A stretch of DNA of 12,247 bases from Spirosoma fluviale (GTDB lineage: Bacteria; Bacteroidota; Bacteroidia; Cytophagales; Spirosomataceae): the NCBI GenBank assembly GCA_945906915.1, contig CAMDSI010000049.1, forward strand, positions 1 through 12,247, given 5' to 3'. The position numbers were made by a program, and so were the translations under genes. Position 1 is the first letter of the stretch, and each line of letters begins with the position of its first letter. Shown here one piece after another: positions 5,734 through 12,247 of this stretch. The notes beneath the pieces are model-generated. The model was given only the letters and a program-made list of their open reading frames with translations, ran no database searches and was not told where the DNA came from.

Positions 5734-6827
5734 TAAACCGCTGCATTATTCATCACCTCCGTTTGCTTACGGATCGATTCTAGGTGAACTAATTTGAATA
5801 GTTCTTCGACGAACTCAGGATATAAGGCTAAGCCTTTGGCCTGATTAGCCCGATCATTATGCAATTGCTTCCACCGATCTAATTGCAATACCGCTACGTT
5901 ATTATCGCGCTTGTATTCGCCTAATTTCTCCACTACTGACATACGTGCCGCAAGAACTTCTAAAATTTCACGGTCGATATTGTCGATTTTCTCGCGAAGG
6001 CTCGCTAATTCATCAGAGAAGTCAGCGCCGTAATTTGCATTACGAACTTCTAAGTCACGTAACATTTCGCCTAATTTCTCCGGAGTTACTTGCTGTGAAG
6101 CATCTGACCACGCAGCATCTGGATCGCGGTGAGTTTCGATGATCATACCATCGTAATTCAAATCCAAAATACGTTGAGATAATTCCATCAATAATTCACG
6201 CTTTCCAGCCATGTGAGATGGATCGCCGATCAAAGGCATTTGAGGGAACAAACGCTTTAATTCAACTGCCATCGCCCACATAGGTGAGTTACGGTACTTT
6301 GTTTCTTGTGCGTTAGAGAAACCACGGTGAATCGCTCCTAATTTCTTGATACCTGATCCTTGAAGACGCTCGAAAGCACCTACCCAAAGAGCTAAGTCTG
6401 GATTCACTGGATTCTTAACTAGTACAGGAACGTCTACTCCTTTCAAAGAATCCGCTAAATCTTGTACGTTAAAAGGGTTAACCGTAGTACGAGCACCTAT
6501 CCATAAAACATCAACGCCATATTTCAAGGCTAATTCAACGTGTTCTGGAGTAGCTACTTCAATCGCTAAAGGTAATCCTGTTTCTTTCTTCGCTTCTACT
6601 AACCACTTTAAAGCTGGTTCTCCCATCCCTTCAAAACTGCCTGGACGTGTACGAGGTTTCCAAACACCTGCTCTCATAATGTGAGCATAACCCTCCGCTT
6701 TGATACGGCGAGCTGTTTCTAATACTTGCTCTTCTGTCTCAGCTGAACAGGGACCCGCGATAATTAGGGGTTTTCCGTTCGTCTGAATCCAGTCTTGCAT
6801 CGGTACAATGTCTAAATTGGCATTCAT
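5733..6827 (-). CDS. aroG: Bifunctional 3-deoxy-7-phosphoheptulonate synthase / chorismate mutase
   Basis: This 364-aa fusion catalyses the first shikimate step (PEP plus erythrose 4-phosphate to DAHP) and the chorismate-to-prephenate rearrangement towards Phe and Tyr. The N-terminal type I-beta DAHP synthase (about residues 15-260) shows GPCSAE (25-30, metal-binding C27), KPRT (57-60), GARTT (111-115), DPSH (202-205, H205) and ETH (231-233, E231). The C-terminal AroQ-type chorismate mutase (about 270-358) keeps R278, R295, K306 and R318 in the spacing of the E. coli AroQ active site, and Q355 at the end. A C-terminal mutase is the arrangement known from Bacteroidota such as Prevotella, where the mutase domain mediates prephenate inhibition. 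The same control here is inference. The gene is divergent from proline dehydrogenase, and a small hairpin lies in its leader. Confidence 0.95.
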   Translation of the reverse strand: MNANLDIVPMQDWIQTNGKPLIIAGPCSAETEEQVLETARRIKAEGYAHIMRAGVWKPRTRPGSFEGMGEPALKWLVEAKKETGLPLAIEVATPEHVELALKYGVDVLWIGARTTVNPFNVQDLADSLKGVDVPVLVKNPVNPDLALWVGAFERLQGSGIKKLGAIHRGFSNAQETKYRNSPMWAMAVELKRLFPQMPLIGDPSHMAGKRELLMELSQRILDLNYDGMIIETHRDPDAAWSDASQQVTPEKLGEMLRDLEVRNANYGADFSDELASLREKIDNIDREILEVLAARMSVVEKLGEYKRDNNVAVLQLDRWKQLHNDRANQAKGLALYPEFVEELFKLVHLESIRKQTEVMNNAAV

Positions 6828-6845
6828 AATAATCTGACGGTTAAC

Positions 6846-6861
6846 AAGGGTTTACACCCTT
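6846..6861 (-). promoter_or_regulatory. Small hairpin in the aroG leader
   Basis: AAGGGT and ACCCTT form a perfect 6-bp inverted repeat around a 4-nt loop, ending 18 nt before the aroG ATG. In the aroG transcript the loop would read GUAA, a GNRA tetraloop, so it should be a stable RNA hairpin. No U-tract follows, so it is not an intrinsic terminator. It could be a leader structure or an operator; there is no direct evidence for either. Confidence 0.4.
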
Positions 6862-6908
6862 CGATTTATTTGTTTATTTATTTCTTAAGCAACCAAAAAT
6901 AATTCAAT

Positions 6909-6916
6909 TATATTTG
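6909..6916 (+). promoter_or_regulatory. -7 type promoter box for the putA-lspA unit
   Basis: TATATTTG is an exact match to the Bacteroidota -7 consensus TAnnTTTG and ends 17 nt before the proline dehydrogenase ATG, giving a very short leader of about 10 nt. The -33 element is poor: TTAAG at 6885-6889 has the right spacing but not the TTTG sequence. A regulated promoter that needs an activator would fit, but that is inference. Confidence 0.4.
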
Positions 6917-6933
6917 CATCAATTTTCGCCCCA

Positions 6934-8133
6934 ATGACAAAAAAAACCTTAAAATCATCTTCATCCAATTTATCGTTTGAGGACACTAAGATAGCCTTCG
7001 CATCAAAAAACAATTTTCAGTTGAAGAAGTCCTATTGGATTTTCGCCACAATGAATCAAAATTGGCTCGTAAATTTAGGCACTTTTTTTATCAAATTGTT
7101 CCTTTTCCTGCATTTTCCCGTCAAAAAAGTCATAAAAAGCACGATTTTCGCCCAATTTTGTGGAGGAGAAACCATAGATGGCTGTGAATCAACGATTCAG
7201 GAACTTGAAAAGGCAAAAATCGGGACCATCTTGGATTACTCAGTAGAAGGAGAAGAGAGCGAAAAATCATTCCAAAAAACGAAAGAAGAAATCCTCAAAA
7301 CGATCCGGAAATCAGCTGAAAATCCAGCCATTCCTTTTGCTGTATTCAAAGTGACGGGGATCTTTAAGGCAGAGCTTTTGGAAATAGCACAAACTGAAGC
7401 CGGATTATCGGAAGAGGATCAGGAGAATTTTGATCATAGTAAGGAAATATTTGCGGAAATATGCCAATTAGCATATGAGCTCGATGTTCGACTTTTTATC
7501 GATGCAGAGGAAAGTTGGATTCAAACGACGATCGACCGATTGACATATGAAATGATGGCAAAGTACAATCAAAAAACGGCCATCATCTACAATACTTTCC
7601 AAATGTACCGCCATGACATGCTGGCAAACTTACAAGAAGCGATTGCGGCGGCTCAGGAAAACAACTACTTATTAGGAGTGAAATTAGTTCGAGGAGCATA
7701 TTTAGAAAAAGAACGTCAAAAGGCCCATGAAGAGGAGTATTCTGAACCTCTACATGTGTGCAAGGAAGATACCGATAAAGATTATGATTTAGGGGTGGAA
7801 TTGTGTTTAAAGCACCTAGACCACGTACATTTTTGTATGGGAACGCATAATGAAGCGAGCTGTTTACGACTTTGTGATGCGATGAATGCGCTTCAAATTG
7901 CACAAAATCATCCCCATATTTATTTTGCTCAGCTATTAGGCATGTCAGATAACATCTCCTATAATTTAGCAGCATCGGGATATAATGTGGCAAAATATGT
8001 GCCTTATGGACCTGTGGATACCGTCATGCCCTATCTTTTCAGACGTGCAGAGGAGAATAGCTCCATTGCTGGACAAACCTCTCGTGAATTTGCCTTGCTA
8101 CAAAAAGAAGTAAACCGCCGAAACAACGCATGA
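6934..8133 (+). CDS. putA: Proline dehydrogenase (monofunctional)
   Basis: This 399-aa protein fits the stand-alone FAD proline dehydrogenase of Bacteroidota, which oxidises proline to pyrroline-5-carboxylate and passes electrons to quinone. There is no aldehyde dehydrogenase domain, so the second step needs a separate enzyme. The TIM-barrel marks are readable: DYSVE (101-105), FIDAEE (188-193), YNTFQMYR (219-226), KLVRGAYLEKER (250-261), THNE (304-307), AQLLGMSDN (332-340), and YVPYGPVDTVMPYLFRRAEEN (355-375), whose R370 and R371 are expected to bind the substrate carboxylate. The N-terminus has about ten extra polar residues before the usual SFEDTKIAF start, with no alternative ATG nearer. 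The stop overlaps lspA by 4 nt. A lysine-rich N-terminal third with a hydrophobic patch (about 43-62) may help membrane association. Confidence 0.93.
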   Translation: MTKKTLKSSSSNLSFEDTKIAFASKNNFQLKKSYWIFATMNQNWLVNLGTFFIKLFLFLHFPVKKVIKSTIFAQFCGGETIDGCESTIQELEKAKIGTILDYSVEGEESEKSFQKTKEEILKTIRKSAENPAIPFAVFKVTGIFKAELLEIAQTEAGLSEEDQENFDHSKEIFAEICQLAYELDVRLFIDAEESWIQTTIDRLTYEMMAKYNQKTAIIYNTFQMYRHDMLANLQEAIAAAQENNYLLGVKLVRGAYLEKERQKAHEEEYSEPLHVCKEDTDKDYDLGVELCLKHLDHVHFCMGTHNEASCLRLCDAMNALQIAQNHPHIYFAQLLGMSDNISYNLAASGYNVAKYVPYGPVDTVMPYLFRRAEENSSIAGQTSREFALLQKEVNRRNNA

Positions 8134-8708
8134 AAAACTACCGCTATTTCTTATTAAGTGTCTTAATTATTGCCTTGGATCAGGGGATTAAGTTAGGGGT
8201 ACACACGTGGATGGAGCCTGGTTATTTTGGCCAAATTTCCCTCATCGGAGACTTCTTTAAATTACATTATACGCTGAACCCGGGTATGGCTTTTGGGATT
8301 CAAATTGGATCTATTTGGGGGAAATTAATCCTCACTACTTTCCGAATTTTTGCGATGTTCGGCCTCGGGTATTACTTGCATTCTTTAACGCTTAAAAATA
8401 GCCCCAAGGGTCTTTTAGTGTCGGTGGCACTAATTTTAGGTGGGGCGATCGGCAATTTGATTGACTCTGTTTTTTACGGAGTTTGGTTTAATAATGCACC
8501 CACTGGAGCACCTATGCAATGGTTTCATGGCCAAGTAATTGATATGTTTTTTGCTGATTTCTATGAAGGACCTTTGCCTACTTGGATTCCATTGTGGGGC
8601 GGATCGTATTATTCAACACCCATCTTTAATTTCGCGGATGCCGCCATATTTTGTGGGGTAATGTCTATCTTGTTATTCCAGAATAAATTCCTCACAAAGG
8701 AACAATAA
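8130..8708 (+). CDS. lspA: Lipoprotein signal peptidase (prolipoprotein signal peptidase II)
   Basis: This 192-aa inner-membrane aspartic protease removes signal peptides from diacylglyceryl-prolipoproteins. Family boxes appear in order: ALDQGIKL (15-22), YTLNPGMAFGI (47-57, matching the NxGxAFG block), GGAIGNLIDSVFYG (104-117), GQVIDMFFAD (134-143) and PIFNFADAAI (164-173). The catalytic pair should be D138 and D170. Four membrane segments are visible at about 5-22, 63-83, 95-112 and 165-183. The 32-residue distance between the two aspartates exceeds the 19 of the Pseudomonas enzyme and includes a Trp/Pro/Gly-rich stretch, as in long Bacteroidota LspA forms. Its ATG overlaps the proline dehydrogenase stop (ATGA), so the two are probably translated together. 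It converges on ompH-1 across a shared terminator. Confidence 0.94.
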   Translation: MKNYRYFLLSVLIIALDQGIKLGVHTWMEPGYFGQISLIGDFFKLHYTLNPGMAFGIQIGSIWGKLILTTFRIFAMFGLGYYLHSLTLKNSPKGLLVSVALILGGAIGNLIDSVFYGVWFNNAPTGAPMQWFHGQVIDMFFADFYEGPLPTWIPLWGGSYYSTPIFNFADAAIFCGVMSILLFQNKFLTKEQ

Positions 8709-8711
8709 AAA

Positions 8712-8737
8712 AAGCCTGAACGTTTCCGTTCAGGCTT
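8712..8737. terminator. Bidirectional intrinsic terminator between lspA and ompH-1
   Basis: AAGCCTGAACG (8712-8722) pairs perfectly with CGTTCAGGCTT (8727-8737) around a TTTC loop, giving an 11-bp stem. It begins 3 nt after the lspA stop and lies 21 nt past the ompH-1 stop. The run of A at 8707-8713 gives the minus-strand transcript a strong U-tract. The plus-strand side has only CCTTATAATC, so it should act more strongly on the bamA-ompH transcript than on lspA. Confidence 0.85.
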
Positions 8738-8758
8738 CCTTATAATCTCTTGTAAGTA

Positions 8759-9364
8759 TTACTTCTTAGGCGCTGCTGGCTTTGCTGCTGGCGCTGCTGG
8801 AGTCGCTGCTGCTGGAGCTGGTGCACCTGCAGGGCGAGGAGTAATTCCCATTTTCTTTAATACTAAGTCAGAAATATCTGCCTCTTCAGGGAAGTGCAAT
8901 ACCACTGGATTAGCACCTGTTCCTGGCTCATAGTTGTTAAAAACGAATGTATACGCATTCTCTTTAGCTACTACGTGCATGTTTTCTTCAATTTTCTTTA
9001 CGATAGGTTGTAACAATTGAGCTTGCTTCTTTTGGATAGAAGTCTGCGCATTTTGTTGGAACTCTTGAATCGAAGTTTGCAAGTTCTGCAATTCCTTCTC
9101 TTTATCTTGTTTGATGATATCAGACGTGTTAGCTGGCATTTTCTCATAGACAGCTGCTTTATCTTGAAAATCTTTAATTTTCGCTTGAATCAATGTTTGG
9201 TATTGCTTCTCTGTATTTTTCAAATCTTCCTCTACTTGCTTAGCCTCTGGCATTTGGCTATAAATTTTCTCTTGGTAGATGAATCCGATTTTTACTTGAG
9301 CCGTAGCAGGCAAAGCAACTAATCCGAAAAGTAGGCCTGCGGCCAAAATAAACTTGTTTTTCAT
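8759..9364 (-). CDS. OmpH/Skp-like periplasmic chaperone, Ala/Pro-tailed (ompH-1)
   Basis: This 201-aa secreted protein of the Skp/OmpH family should act in the periplasm, holding unfolded outer-membrane proteins on their way to BamA. A clear signal peptide (residues 1-22, ending PATA before QVKIGFIYQ) precedes the short first strand and the long, Gln/Lys-rich helical hairpin (about 35-135) that forms the Skp tentacle. A second conserved block, YTFVFNNYEPGTGANPVVLHF, closes the body. The tail after about residue 177 is low-complexity Ala/Pro (PAGAPAPAAATP and on) ending in PKK, absent from the classic E. coli protein. It is last in bamA, ompH-2, ompH-1, 46 nt after ompH-2, and is followed by a strong terminator. 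The tail could be a flexible linker or cell-wall contact; that is inference. Confidence 0.88.
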   Translation of the reverse strand: MKNKFILAAGLLFGLVALPATAQVKIGFIYQEKIYSQMPEAKQVEEDLKNTEKQYQTLIQAKIKDFQDKAAVYEKMPANTSDIIKQDKEKELQNLQTSIQEFQQNAQTSIQKKQAQLLQPIVKKIEENMHVVAKENAYTFVFNNYEPGTGANPVVLHFPEEADISDLVLKKMGITPRPAGAPAPAAATPAAPAAKPAAPKK

Positions 9365-9410
9365 GAGTATTGATAATTTGTTTGTGTTCTCTGTATTATT
9401 TAGGGTAAAA

Positions 9411-9992
9411 TTAATTCTTTTTAGGACTTTTCGGCTCTTGTGCCTCCTCTTTCTTTGCTTTTTCTACCAAATTAGGGTCTAACTCTAATCCAAGCTCTTC
9501 TAAAACATAGTCAGAATAGTCGTGAACTGGATTCGTATACAACAAGACTAAGCCATCATTCGCCTTATCAAAGATAAAATCCAAACGTTTTGCTCGAACA
9601 ACTTTTTCAATCGCCTTTGCTATTTGGTCTAATATAGACTTAAACGCAACTTGCTTTAACTTGAACAACTCGCCTTCTGCACCAAAAACTTGATTCTCAA
9701 AAGCCTTTGCTTCTTTGTTCTTTGCTTGAATCGCAGCTAAACGCTGTTGCTTTAGATCCTCCGTTAATAAAAGCTCTTCGAGTTTAAATTCTTTCTCAAG
9801 TTTATCTAGTTCCGTTTTTTTCTTATCTACCTCTGCTAACCAAGTCTTTGTATTCTGGTCTATCTGCTGCTGAACTCGGGCATAATCCGGCATCTTGGAG
9901 GTAATGAATTCCGTATCTACATAACCGAATTTTTGCGCAAATGAGGTACTTGCACACAGTAGAATTCCCAGAAATGTCATCCAAAAACGCAT
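9411..9992 (-). CDS. OmpH/Skp-like periplasmic chaperone (ompH-2)
   Basis: This 193-aa protein is a second Skp/OmpH-type protein, expected to be periplasmic and to work with BamA in outer-membrane protein delivery. The signal peptide (residues 1-19, ending STSFA before QKFGYVDTEF) is followed by the family's first strand and the FITSKMPDYARVQQQID segment. A charged helical hairpin rich in Lys, Glu and Gln spans about 45-135, and RLDFIFDKANDGLVLLY is the closing strand block. The C-terminal tail is charged (AKKEEAQEPKSPKKN) rather than Ala/Pro-rich. It starts only 5 nt after the bamA stop, so translational coupling is likely. It shares the fold pattern but limited sequence with ompH-1, suggesting an old duplication with divided roles. 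Confidence 0.88.
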   Translation of the reverse strand: MRFWMTFLGILLCASTSFAQKFGYVDTEFITSKMPDYARVQQQIDQNTKTWLAEVDKKKTELDKLEKEFKLEELLLTEDLKQQRLAAIQAKNKEAKAFENQVFGAEGELFKLKQVAFKSILDQIAKAIEKVVRAKRLDFIFDKANDGLVLLYTNPVHDYSDYVLEELGLELDPNLVEKAKKEEAQEPKSPKKN

Positions 9993-9997
9993 CGAAA

Positions 9998-12247
9998 CTA
10001 TCTAAGTTGTTGACCGATCGAGAAGGTAAATGCTTGACGACCAAAATCCGAATCTCCCGGACGTGGCTTATCAAAGCCCATTCCATAATCAATTCCAATC
10101 ATTCCAAAGGCCGGCATAAAGATACGCGCTCCTAAACCTGCCGATTTATACAAGTTAAATGGATTGTATTCATTTAATGTAGAAAAGTTATTTCCACCCT
10201 CAGCAAAACCTAAAATGAAGATGGTAGCTGACGGATTCAAGGAAACTGGGTAACGAACTTCCATCACGAATTTGTTATACGCCACACCACCATTACCATA
10301 AGAACCTGACGGTCCAATCACACGGTCTTTATAACCTCTTAAACCGACGATATCACGATTAAAGGAGAATCCTTGTACCATACCAGAACCTCCTAAGTCG
10401 AATCGCTCAAATCGAGTCGTCTCTTTGCCTCCATAAGATCCTAGGAATCCTAAGTGAGCGCGCGTATGTAAGATAAGCTTACCTACTAAAGGACTAAACC
10501 AACTTGCGTCCATCATCCACTTATGGTACTCGATTAAAAGATTATCTTTATTCAAACCTAAAAGAGTGAAGGGAGGTGTCAAAGTACCTGAAAGAGAAAA
10601 GCTAGAGCCAGAACGCGGGAAAGTAGGATTATCAATACTATTTCTAGAGAAGTTCGTCATAAAGGTGACAGATGTAGAAATTCCTTGTGGGTAAGCCCAA
10701 GTATAATAGCGATCCACGTCAAAGCGAGAGAAAGAAATCGAATGGCTTAGCGAGAAATAATCATCTGGCCATTTTAATCTTTTTCCTAAACTTAAAGACA
10801 AACTAGTCACATTAAAGTGGGCATCTACTAAGGAATCAGGCACAGAGTAATTATTCATACCACCGTAACCTCCACCATAGCCACCAAAACCTCCACCATA
10901 ACCACCGAAACCGCCACCACCAAAACCACTGCCACCTAGGCCACCGCCACCGAAATTATTGTATCCCGTTTGACGAAATTTATACGGGTACGAAATACTA
11001 CTGTTTAACGCTATAGAGAAGGAGTTAGGCTTTTTACCTCCTAACCATGGCTCTGTAAATGTTAAGCTATAATTTTGAAAAGAAGCTCCGTTTGCTTGAA
11101 AACGAATGGCTAGCTTTTGGCCATCTCCTGCAGGCAATGGATGGTAAGATTTCGTGTTAAATATGTTCTTCGCAGAGAAGTTATTAAATACAACTCCTAA
11201 AGTACCTACGAAGCCGATATAACCTCCCCAACCTCCGGAAAGCTCGATTTGGTCCGATGCTTTTTCCTCTACATTATATTCAATGTCTACTGTTCCATCA
11301 GGACGAGGAATCGGGTTAGGGCTAATTTTTTCCGGGTTAAAATATCCGATAGTTGAAAGCTCGCGCACCGTACGAATGATGGCTGATTTATTAAACTTTT
11401 GACCTGGTAAAGTACGAATCTCCCGCATCACCACGTGATCGGATGTTTTCGTGTTACCATTTAAAGTCACTTTATTAATCGTTGCCTGCTTACCTTCCGA
11501 GATACGAATAGTTAAGTCTATTGAATCGCCTTCGATAGCTGTTTCCACTGGTTCAGCATGGTAATATAAATACCCATTATCCATGTAGACCGAACTTAAG
11601 TCCTCGCCAGGATTTGAATTCATTTTCTTATCTAACTCCTCCGTATTATACACATCGCCTTTTTTCACACCTAATACATCCCGTAATAAGGAATCTGGAT
11701 AAATGTAATTTCCTTCAAAGCGAATGCTTCTATAATAGTATTTAGCACCTTGAACGATGTTTAATACCAGATTAATCGATTCATTATTAAAATTAGCCAC
11801 GGAGTCAGACTTCAGTTGGAAATCGCGGTAGCCTAATTTATTCATCGCCTCTAACAGTTTCTGCTTATCTTCATCCCACTTCTTAGGAACGAATTTAGAG
11901 GGCTTGAAAACGCGTCCAAAACGGATCTGCTTCGTATTCTTAATCTTTCTTAAAATCAACGATCGGTATTTTTCATCGATACCATTCAAGACAATTTTAT
12001 TCACCTTTACCTTCTCCCCTTTATCCACCACTATTTGTAATATGGCATTATTCCCCCGAAGCGAATCTGTCTTAATCGTCGATTTAGTCTTCGCGTTTAA
12101 ACGACCCTTTTCCTGGTAGTATTTGCGAATGGTAAGCTCTAGATTTTTACGAAGTGTTTCTGTGATGATCTTACCTTTATACGTCTTCATTTTTTCATTC
12201 AACGCCTCTTGCTCGCCTTTTCTGATACCCGTATATTGAATCGAGGC
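9998..12247 (-). CDS. bamA: Outer-membrane assembly factor BamA (Omp85), 5' end outside window
   Basis: The frame is open from the window edge to the TAG at 9998, giving 749 visible residues of a protein that likely has 850 or more. The TTG at 12202 is not the start, because the reading continues upstream with a POTRA-like ending (YTGIRKGEQEAL). BamA inserts beta-barrel proteins into the outer membrane. The end of one POTRA domain and three further complete ones are visible (for example VNKIVLNG, YYRSIRFEGN and INKVTLNGNTKTSDHVVMRE). A 16-strand-type barrel starts near 11250. The conserved loop-6 motif reads GLRGY (10331-10345), the equivalent of VRGF. A 32-codon Gly-rich insert at 10859-10954 sits in an early barrel loop. 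The protein ends IGQQLR, without the usual terminal aromatic residue. ompH-2 follows after 5 nt. Uppermost POTRAs and signal peptide are not in view. Confidence 0.94.
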   Translation of the reverse strand, partial: ASIQYTGIRKGEQEALNEKMKTYKGKIITETLRKNLELTIRKYYQEKGRLNAKTKSTIKTDSLRGNNAILQIVVDKGEKVKVNKIVLNGIDEKYRSLILRKIKNTKQIRFGRVFKPSKFVPKKWDEDKQKLLEAMNKLGYRDFQLKSDSVANFNNESINLVLNIVQGAKYYYRSIRFEGNYIYPDSLLRDVLGVKKGDVYNTEELDKKMNSNPGEDLSSVYMDNGYLYYHAEPVETAIEGDSIDLTIRISEGKQATINKVTLNGNTKTSDHVVMREIRTLPGQKFNKSAIIRTVRELSTIGYFNPEKISPNPIPRPDGTVDIEYNVEEKASDQIELSGGWGGYIGFVGTLGVVFNNFSAKNIFNTKSYHPLPAGDGQKLAIRFQANGASFQNYSLTFTEPWLGGKKPNSFSIALNSSISYPYKFRQTGYNNFGGGGLGGSGFGGGGFGGYGGGFGGYGGGYGGMNNYSVPDSLVDAHFNVTSLSLSLGKRLKWPDDYFSLSHSISFSRFDVDRYYTWAYPQGISTSVTFMTNFSRNSIDNPTFPRSGSSFSLSGTLTPPFTLLGLNKDNLLIEYHKWMMDASWFSPLVGKLILHTRAHLGFLGSYGGKETTRFERFDLGGSGMVQGFSFNRDIVGLRGYKDRVIGPSGSYGNGGVAYNKFVMEVRYPVSLNPSATIFILGFAEGGNNFSTLNEYNPFNLYKSAGLGARIFMPAFGMIGIDYGMGFDKPRPGDSDFGRQAFTFSIGQQLR
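10859..10954 (-). repeat. Gly-rich low-complexity insert within bamA
   Basis: Thirty-two codons encode 23 Gly with interspersed Phe, Tyr, one Ser and one Leu, in repeats of the form GGGFGGYGGG. The DNA is correspondingly repetitive (ACC and GCC triplets on the plus strand). It separates strand SFSIALNSSISYPYKF from strand HFNVTSLSLSLGKRL, so it should lie in an early extracellular loop of the BamA barrel. The assignment to the cell-surface side is inferred from barrel topology. Confidence 0.85.

Noticed and set aside
7583..7993. Minus-strand reading frame of 136 codons
   Set aside because: It is antisense to highly conserved proline dehydrogenase motifs and has no family features; it reflects codon composition of putA.
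8762..8832. Tandem DNA repeat rich in GCTGCTGG
   Set aside because: It is explained by the Ala/Pro-rich tail of ompH-1 and kept under that gene, not as a separate element.
9017..9322. Plus-strand Leu-rich reading frame of 101 codons
   Set aside because: It is the mirror of the Gln/Lys-rich helical part of ompH-1; Leu-rich antisense frames are expected there.
9823..10135. Overlapping frames on both strands around the bamA/ompH-2 junction
   Set aside because: They are shadows of bamA and ompH-2, which together account for the region with a 5-nt gap.
12200..12202. TTG as the bamA start
   Set aside because: The frame is open to the window edge with POTRA-like residues, and the family needs a signal peptide and more POTRA domains upstream.

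Overview
The window looks like a chromosomal housekeeping segment from a member of the Bacteroidota, most likely a Cytophagales-type bacterium. This is inferred from gene content and style: a DAHP synthase fused to a C-terminal chorismate mutase, a bamA-ompH-ompH run, a long-form LspA, a short stand-alone proline dehydrogenase, TAnnTTTG-type promoter boxes, and almost no Shine-Dalgarno sequences. The genus cannot be fixed from the sequence alone.

Layout. Positions 1-899 (minus) hold pdhB, cut at its 3' end by the window edge. It is divergent from aroB (1010-2038, plus) across a 110-bp region with a TAATTTTG box on each strand. Next comes a minus-strand cluster, ridA, gltX, a 60-aa unknown gene and gatC (4399 down to 2051), with gaps of 6 and 8 nt and one 11-nt overlap. 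An EamA-type transporter (4474-5361, plus) converges on the bifunctional aroG/chorismate mutase gene (6827-5733, minus). The 371 bp between them is filled by an unusual array of tiny palindromes plus one bidirectional terminator. Divergent from aroG are proline dehydrogenase and lspA (6934-8708, plus, 4-nt overlap). A strong two-way terminator (8712-8737) separates lspA from the minus-strand envelope cluster bamA (5' end outside the window), ompH-2 and ompH-1 (12247 down to 8759).

How the genes work together. BamA and the two Skp/OmpH-like periplasmic proteins belong to outer-membrane protein assembly, and LspA processes lipoproteins, so the right half is envelope biogenesis. AroB and AroG/CM both serve the shikimate pathway but lie in separate transcription units. 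GltX and GatC both touch Glu/Gln-tRNA chemistry. PdhB, PutA and RidA are central or amino-acid metabolism.

Most of the window is ordinary. The candidate for something undescribed is the non-coding array at about 5359-5733. It has about 15 units, each a 9-13 nt minihairpin, joined by a constant 6-nt linker that reads TTAGTC in the left half and GACTAA in the right half. The common period is 19 nt. Stem sequences vary from unit to unit but stay self-complementary. I see no protein-coding defence, toxin or mobile system in the window.
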